NCBI GenBank assembly: GCA_022575985.1
Contig: JAKSXM010000007.1
Location: forward strand, 16,308,501-16,372,500
Direction of reading: 5' to 3'
From: Anagrus nilaparvatae
Taxonomy: Eukaryota; Arthropoda; Insecta; Hymenoptera; Mymaridae
Length of the DNA: 64,000 nt
Made by a program: the position numbers and the translations under genes. Shown here one piece after another: positions 58,676 through 64,000 of this stretch. How positions within the stretch are numbered: position 1 is the first letter of the stretch; each line of letters begins with the position of its first letter. The notes under the pieces are model-generated. The model searched no databases, was not told the DNA's origin, and saw nothing but the letters and a program-made list of their open reading frames with translations.

Positions 58676-58785
58676 AAGAGATATTTCGAAAATTCGTCGG
58701 GGAGATATAACCCGATATTTGATTCTTTATGCACCCTTTTGAATACATGACAAAACTCTATCTTTTCACTTGTCAAAATTAAATA

Positions 58786-59385
58786 ATTTCTCTCTTTTTC
58801 TACAGATAAATCATCTGGATACAAACATATGGAAATTAGACCAAAGGTATAAATAATTTTCTATTGTACCACATATGGTTATATCCCCTATTAACCGTTT
58901 TGCGTCCAGATGAAAGGGTTTTTATATGAGATTTTATATTTTTTTTGAAACGTCAATCAATTCTTTTAGTGAATAAATTCTTCATAAAGTTAAGTTTCTT
59001 GTATCTTAAAGTGCGGAAATATCCAGGTAAAAAAAGTTATTTGTGCTATGTACTTCCCAGAGATTCTACATGTATTTCATTTATTTACTACTATAAAATA
59101 TAGATCAAAGAAGCAAGGGGAAAAGGTAAGCACGTTTTTAACGAAAAAAAAAAAATTTGTATTGTTATTTTATAATATATGCTTACATTGCCTAGCTCCC
59201 CACTAAATTTGAAGATAACAGATGCATCACGTGATTACAAAAACATACGTTTCATGTAAAACTGTAAAAAATGCTTCAAAAAACTCAGTTGTAATCAGAA
59301 ATTTAATAGAGATAGTTCTGTACGCTCTCATTAATTATTTAATCAAAATAAAGATACATAATATTTTATAGGATCTATATTCAAA
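58786..59385 (+). promoter_or_regulatory. Putative 5' leader with small introns of the MATH-BTB gene
   Basis: A strong 3' splice site (TTTCTCTCTTTTTCTACAG, ending 58805) is followed by a possible 41-base exon ending AAAG before GTATAAAT (58847). A good 5' splice site, GAAAAG then GTAAGCACG, lies at 59125/59126. A 3' site, TTTTATAG, ends at 59371, 14 bases before the ATG. A 246-base leader intron (59126-59371) is therefore plausible. The exact exon chain and the promoter cannot be settled by eye. Confidence 0.4.
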
Positions 59386-60363
59386 ATGAGCAAAAAACGC
59401 TCAATTGACTCTACAGACAATTCTGAACACGTAATTTTGTGGGAAATCAGTGAACCAAAAACTTTATTTACAGCAAAACCAGGAGAATTTTCTACTTCTC
59501 AAAAATTAATAGAGGGAAATAATAGCTGGTATTTAGCAATTTATCCAAAGGGAGAAGAAAAATCGGAAAAAAGTAAAAAAGAACATTTCATTTCTTTATT
59601 TCTTTGTCTTGATCAAAATAAAGAGAAATCTGGCCATGTAAAAGTTTCTTACGAAATTAGCATTTTAGACAAATATGGGGAACCATTTATCACAGAAAAA
59701 AGTAATGAAGTTGAAACATTTGTTCCCTACTTAACTGCTGATTATCCAAAAAATGAGGGAAATTTAAACGATTCTCAAGGTTGGTTCAAATATTGTCCAA
59801 CTAAAAAAGTTCAAAATAATTTGCACAAACTTACTATAGAAGATAAAGATTTAAAAATAAGATGTAAGTTTAAAATAATAACTAATAAGAAAAAGTTTAA
59901 GGGCTCAGATAAAAGTTCTAATGAAGAAAATGACACAGATTCAGAACCAGAAGCATCGACTTCTACTGAAAGTGAACCTACTGAAATAGAAACTTTATTC
60001 GATATAAATGCAAACTTTGATGTGAAAATAACATCAACTAAAAAAAATAAGGTGTTCGGTGCGCATAAAAAAGTCTTATCAAAACACAGTGAAGTTTTAA
60101 AAATTCATTTCGAAGTGAATGAAAATAAAAAAGTTATAGAAATGAGTAAATTTAAACCAAAAATTATAATTGAAATGTTAAGATTTATTTATACCGGACA
60201 AGTTAATGACATTGAAAATAAAGCCAGTGATCTTAAAATCTTAGCTCAAGAGTATGGAATTAATTCGTTAAAAACTGTGTGCGAAGACGAATTAATTAAG
60301 TCTTTTTTAAATGCTCCAAGTGAAAATTTAGATATTAAAGAAGAAGAAATAGACATAATTTAG
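59386..60363 (+). CDS. MATH and BTB/POZ domain protein (TDPOZ/SPOP-like)
   Basis: A 325-residue protein with a MATH-like N-terminal region (about 15-170; FSTSQK, SWYLAIYPKG, ISLFLCLDQ, GWFKYCP). An acidic, Ser/Thr/Glu-rich linker follows (about 178-202), then a BTB fold (about 208-310; FDVKITS, VFGAHKKVLSKHSEVLKIHF, MLRFIYTGQV). It resembles SPOP/TDPOZ proteins, in which MATH binds a substrate and BTB binds cullin-3 to form a ubiquitin ligase. That function is inferred, as cullin-3 contact residues could not be checked. The ATG is the first in frame, with AAAATGA context. It is a single coding exon, Lys/Glu-rich, with A/T-ending codons. The short acidic C-terminus (KEEEIDII) lacks the SPOP-type BACK helices and nuclear signal. 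The intact frame amid decayed elements suggests selection or recent duplication. Confidence 0.92.
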   Translation: MSKKRSIDSTDNSEHVILWEISEPKTLFTAKPGEFSTSQKLIEGNNSWYLAIYPKGEEKSEKSKKEHFISLFLCLDQNKEKSGHVKVSYEISILDKYGEPFITEKSNEVETFVPYLTADYPKNEGNLNDSQGWFKYCPTKKVQNNLHKLTIEDKDLKIRCKFKIITNKKKFKGSDKSSNEENDTDSEPEASTSTESEPTEIETLFDINANFDVKITSTKKNKVFGAHKKVLSKHSEVLKIHFEVNENKKVIEMSKFKPKIIIEMLRFIYTGQVNDIENKASDLKILAQEYGINSLKTVCEDELIKSFLNAPSENLDIKEEEIDII

Positions 60364-60548
60364 TTTTTTGAATTTTTTTTATCTAGGTTTAAAAAATATT
60401 TAATTATTTTTTATAAATTTTTATTTAAAATTATTATTATAGAAAAAATATATATGTATGTAGTATCTAAAAATTATCTATGTAAATGTAAAAAACTAAT
60501 CAATTTTCTTAGAATTCTAAAACAATACAAGAAAAGATAAATTTTATC

Positions 60549-60581
60549 AATAAAAACAAAATATAGAATTACAAAAATAAA
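60549..60581 (+). promoter_or_regulatory. Putative polyadenylation signals of the MATH-BTB gene
   Basis: AATAAA hexamers at 60549-60554 and 60576-60581 lie about 190-220 bases after the stop codon, followed by a T-rich stretch (TTTATTTTGTTTTCTGTTTT). Such hexamers are common by chance at this base composition. Confidence 0.45.
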
Positions 60582-61308
60582 GGCACTTACAAAATTTATT
60601 TTGTTTTCTGTTTTAGAGATAAAAATAAACAATAAAAGAGTAGATGGATAAGTATTTCATTTTGTTATAGTATTAAAATTAGACCCAATTTTATTTAATA
60701 TATTTTTAATTAATTAATTAATTTTTATATGAAAATTATATCTATCTTCAAAAAAATATAAGATAATACTACCCCACCCCCCTTGAATTTAAAATTTTTA
60801 GTATTAGAATATTTTTAGGCCTGTTTTCACAAATTTTTAATTGTTTATTAACAAATTTAACTTTTAAACAATTCTGAAAAATCTGTAGGAAAAAAATTAT
60901 TGTTTTACAAGAAGTAAGTAAACAGAAAAAAATCTTGGGTTAAAAATCTAGAATTTTAAATTTTTAAAAAATTTTTTTTAAATTGCAATACGAGGCGAAG
61001 CCGTACTTTTTGAAAAAATTTTTACGCCAATTTATGGGAATTTTTTCTATCAATAAAAAGAATACATCTATTTTTTATTGATCTGTTAATTACTATTATA
61101 CAGTGTACATATGTTACCGTTAAAGTCCGGCAGAAGTTCGCTCTTCCGAAAAAGTTTTAACTGAAGCTGTTAAATATTATAGTTAATTTTTAACAACAAT
61201 TTAAAATTAATATAATATAAATCTTTAATTTTGTGTGTTTGTTTGTTTGCTTGCCGTCCAAATGCGATAAACGATACTGTAAAAATATGCGCTTACGGCA
61301 AGCGGAAT
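60582..61308. other. AT-rich DNA, no gene
   Basis: A C-rich spot (CCCCACCCCCC at about 60773) is the only departure from A/T-rich sequence. No gene. Confidence 0.5.
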
Positions 61309-61510
61309 TTTTTATCTCGTCAAACGATTGCAAATGACTTGAAACGTAATGAAAATTAAAAAAAAGTTTTTTCCGCTTACTTGTGATATGCATATATCGG
61401 TATGATGAGATTTGAGAAATTTTTTGAAAAATTAAAGAAAAAATGTTTTTTTTTTTAATTTTCTTTATGATTCAAGTAATTTGCAATTGTTTGCGAAGAA
61501 AAAAAATTCT
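61309..61510. repeat. Hairpin element, TTTGAAACGT family (copy 2)
   Basis: ATCTCGTCAAACGATTGCAA, then ATGACTTGAAACGTAATGAA (61313-61352) is imperfectly complementary to TTATGATTCAAGTAATTTGC, then AATTGTTTGCGAAG (61466-61499). It is the same structure as 47640-47805. Confidence 0.6.
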
Positions 61511-61600
61511 GCTAGCCGCAAGCGGAATTTTGCTAGCTGCAAGCGAAATTCGGTTTGCCATAAGCGGATTTTCCACTTGCTTCAAGCAGAATATTTCCGG
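61505..61600 (+). repeat. Short repeats of GC(A/T)AGC-x-GCAAGCGGAATT
   Basis: TGCTAGCCGCAAGCGGAATT, then TTGCTAGCTGCAAGCGAAAT, GCCATAAGCGGATTTT and CTTGCTTCAAGCAGAAT form a run of about 20-bp related units. The unit also occurs singly at about 61295 and 47810. Open stretches over it (61443-61729) are repeat-driven and not supported. Confidence 0.55.
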
Positions 61601-61961
61601 ATTCTCGGAGAGAATCCTAGAATGGGTAATCGAGGGAAGCAACGGCTACTAGTGAATCCTAGGGATGGGTATCAAAGCTTTGTATCGCTCAATTACCTGC
61701 CTGGGTTCCTATGCCCGACATTTTTATGATTTAGTAAATTTTAAATAATGCTTTGGGTAAAAACACAAATTATTGAGTAAATTAAAACAACATTTCTTTA
61801 GAAAAATAAAGTTGCAGGGATCCAAGGGGACGCAGACCCCTTAGTGAATGCCGAAGTAACCTGGAGGCAGCTAGAAACAATATAAAATAAAAAATGGAAA
61901 ACAATGAAAAGTTAGCCTAAATCTGAATAAATGGTCTTTGTTAGGAAAACAATCCTCATCG

Positions 61962-62079
61962 TCCAACGTTCATATCACTTTGAATGTACCTGGTCTCGTC
62001 CGATCCCAGAAGTTAAGCAAAGTTGAGCGCGGTTAGTACTTGGATGGGTGACCGCTTGGGAACACCGCGTAACGTTGGT
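61962..62079 (+). rRNA. 5S ribosomal RNA gene
   Basis: The 118-base sequence has the insect 5S layout. Helix I pairs CCAACGTT at the 5' end with AACGTTGG at the 3' end. GTCTCGTCCGATCCCAGAAG and the pol III A-box region TTAAGCAAAGTTGAGCG come next, then GGTTAGTACTTGGATGGGTG and ACCGCTTGGGAACACC (C box). A run of ten T follows immediately, as expected for RNA polymerase III termination. The RNA is a component of the large ribosomal subunit. The copy is solitary here, not in a tandem array, so it could be a dispersed functional gene or a recent pseudogene. The intact internal promoter and helix I favour function. Confidence 0.9.
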
Positions 62080-62110
62080 TTTTTTTTTATTTTTTTTTTT
62101 TTTTTTTTTG
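62079..62110 (+). terminator. Pol III oligo-T terminator after 5S
   Basis: T10 followed by A and a second run of about twenty T directly follows the 3' end of the 5S RNA. Confidence 0.85.
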
Positions 62111-62112
62111 TA

Positions 62113-64000
62113 ATTTGTATTTCTGATTTTTATATTAAAAATTTTTTAAATTTATTTTATTGAAATGTTCAAAAATATATTTAAACTATTATTTAGAAAA
62201 AATTTTTCAGCAGTAATGTTTTATATATAATATCTAATTTTATTATACGGAAGTACCAATTTTCAGAAACTCGTTTTTACTTGATTTCTCGTATCTGATA
62301 CCAAAGGAAATTTTTGCCATTAAAAAATGAAATAACCCTGTTATATTTTCATTTGTTATTACCGTTGACCGTATTGTCAATAATTAGTCGCAGTTTTTTA
62401 GTTTTTTGGAATCTAATGTAATGTTTCAAAATACTCAAAATCTTACTTTCTTAATGTGATTCATTTTCTTCATACATGAAAAACCAAAATTTAAATTTAT
62501 TTATTGGTTTCCTTAATAAAAGCTTGTGAACCAAAAATTTTTTCAACCCCGAACCCCTTTAGAGAATTAAAATCTTTATATCTTAATATATTTCCATCCA
62601 TAAAGTTATATTTTAATTTACTTTTTTGAAAAAAGCCAAAAAAATTATCAAAGATATAAAAAATTATAAAAATTAATTCATTTTATTCTCAGCCTGTCAA
62701 AAATATTGACATGAAAAATTTAAATTGAAAAGATATACGTCTTTCATACATGGTAGTTTGCTTTTGAAAATTTTTTACAATTTCATATGCATAAGTGCGC
62801 ACGTGACATACTCTCAGGGTATTTGCTAAAGGGCACGAACTTATAATGTACTATACATATGTCAAGGGATTCAACCACGCGACCATGAAGAATATCTGCT
62901 TATTTTTAGATTGGTGCAAAGTTTGCATAAATAGGTATACTTTGACGTATAAAAGGGAACATAAAAGTAATTCTTCAAATATTTTCAAACATAAGCACTC
63001 ATTTTTTTTCGTCACTTTTACAACGGTTTTCCAAATGAGGATATTTAAGCTCTGCTGTCATGTAAAAACACATCTGTCACTTCTTAGTGTGAAAACCGTT
63101 TATCATATATAAAAAATAAGAGTTGAAAATTATTAGTATAGTAAAAGGGTCGGCAGCTGGACCATTTATTATCTTTCCAGAACGAAGACTTAACTTAAGC
63201 TCAGAAACTGAATAGACAGAAGGACATAAAATGTGAGCTTTAGTTATGAAACTTCGTTCGTGGTTAAATAATATTACCTGTAAAAATTTTTACAAGTTCT
63301 GTAGTGTATAGTCTATTTTCAAGCCTCTTAAAAAATTGTTCGCAAGGCAAGATTATTCAATTTTGCTACCTTTCAAATAAATGCGATAAGTATGTAAGTT
63401 TATAATGCAGGGAAAATGGATGAGTTTGAAATTCAGGAAAAAATTAAGAAAACTATGAAGAGTTTGAAATAATAAATAATTAATAATACTTTTAAAGAAT
63501 TTTTATATTTTTCTTTTATGAGACATTTGATGGTCTCATGAGCTTTCTTATTTTAATTTCATTGAAATCGTATAAAAATTATTTCGAAAATTATTTTGTT
63601 TTACTCTCGGAATGTAGATTCAGAAATTTACGCAAATTTTGTAACGAATTTTGAAACTGAAATATAATTACTAATTTACTTGTAAAATATAATTACTAAA
63701 TAATTTGTCTATTAAAAGAGTTTGCTCTTTAGGATTCGGTATAAGGATATAAAAAAAAAAATTAAAAAATTTATTTGTTGAATTAAAAAAATATACGACA
63801 TATCAAGTTTTGGATGATAAATGCCTGAGATTCCAGAACTGTAGAACTTTGATCAAAATTCTGTTAATCAAAAAATTTCTCACGGTCCTTTATTTACCAG
63901 AAACTGAATATGCTATCAACATGAACCAAACGGAATTATAGGATTCAAGTTCCTCAAATCTGGGAAAGTTGGTATTTATGACCAAAAAATGAATACATTA
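62113..64000. other. AT-rich DNA, no gene
   Basis: An 88-codon plus-strand open stretch at 62846-63112 is Cys/His/Lys-containing but shows no spaced zinc-finger pattern or known domain. Nothing else is recognised to the end of the window. Confidence 0.5.

Larger units (their letters stand above)
56659..58700. repeat. 2.04 kb near-perfect palindrome (foldback element 5)
   Basis: The arms are 56659-57600 and 57759-58700 (942 bp each) around a 158-bp spacer. Paired positions sum to 115359 at the outer end (CCGACGAATTTT) and at the inner end (AAAATACTTTCGGT), so there is no net indel. I found only isolated mismatches, for example T/C near 57070 versus 58290. Outer zones carry clusters of CTCCGGAGATCTCCGGAGAT-type repeats. 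Inner zones hold unique sequence including GGGGAGACCGGAACATTTGG. No open frame of note and no transposase. The arm identity marks this as the youngest, or a gene-converted, foldback of the window. Confidence 0.95.

Noticed and set aside
62846..63112. 88-codon frame near the right end
   Set aside because: Cys and His residues are present but not in a zinc-finger spacing. No domain and no splice or poly-A support was found.

Overview
This is a very AT-rich eukaryotic window, most likely from an insect. Support comes from the mix of elements: BEL/Pao, Penelope-like, FLYWCH/MULE and jockey-type relics, TA- and TTAA-flanked MITEs, a single-exon MATH-BTB gene and an insect-like 5S rRNA gene. The base composition, the MATH-BTB gene and the 5S sequence would fit a parasitoid wasp such as an aphidiine braconid, but that is a guess. 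I see no bacterial operon, CRISPR array, tRNA or ordinary multi-exon coding gene.

Only two intact genes can be defended. One is a 325-codon MATH-BTB protein gene at 59386-60363 (+), probably with one or more small introns in its 5' leader. The other is a 5S rRNA gene at 61962-62079 (+) that ends in a long T run. Everything else recognisable is mobile DNA, mostly decayed.

Layout. 1-5.5 kb: AT-rich DNA with a 0.3 kb inverted-repeat MITE and a perfect 52-bp palindrome. 5.5-9.9 kb: an IR-terminated element (6118-7081) next to a decayed BEL/Pao retrotransposon on the minus strand (about 7.2-9.0 kb). 10.2-13.5 kb: a 3.3 kb palindrome with tandem repeats in both arms. 14.5-16.4 kb: a decayed MULE transposase (-), split by a TTAA-flanked MITE. 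16.4-21.4 kb: mostly featureless, with a second TTAA-flanked MITE and a small third MITE. 21.4-23.1 kb: a 1.7 kb palindrome. 23.4-28.2 kb: a 4.8 kb foldback element built of inverted minisatellites, with a Penelope-like RT/GIY-YIG relic interrupting one array and a small MITE in one arm. 28.3-29.0 kb: hairpins and a LINE RNase H relic. 31-34.7 kb: small dispersed MITEs and a diverged relic of the 57 kb palindrome family. 36.7-40.1 kb: a three-level nested inverted repeat. 42.7-44.2 and 53.7-54.4 kb: arrays of a repeat of about 150 bp in opposite orientations, sharing an end sequence. 45.3 and 49.5 kb: two solo MITEs of the family that hosts the 37-39 kb foldback. 52.9-53.7 kb: another hairpin. 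56.7-58.7 kb: a nearly perfect 2.04 kb palindrome carrying clusters of GATCTCCGGAGATC. 59-62 kb: the two genes.

The dominant theme is therefore foldback DNA. Five large inverted repeats cover roughly a quarter of the window. Each has a different tandem-repeat payload, little or no coding capacity and a different age. They are the best candidate here for a poorly described system: non-autonomous foldback elements, possibly also hairpin-RNA sources.
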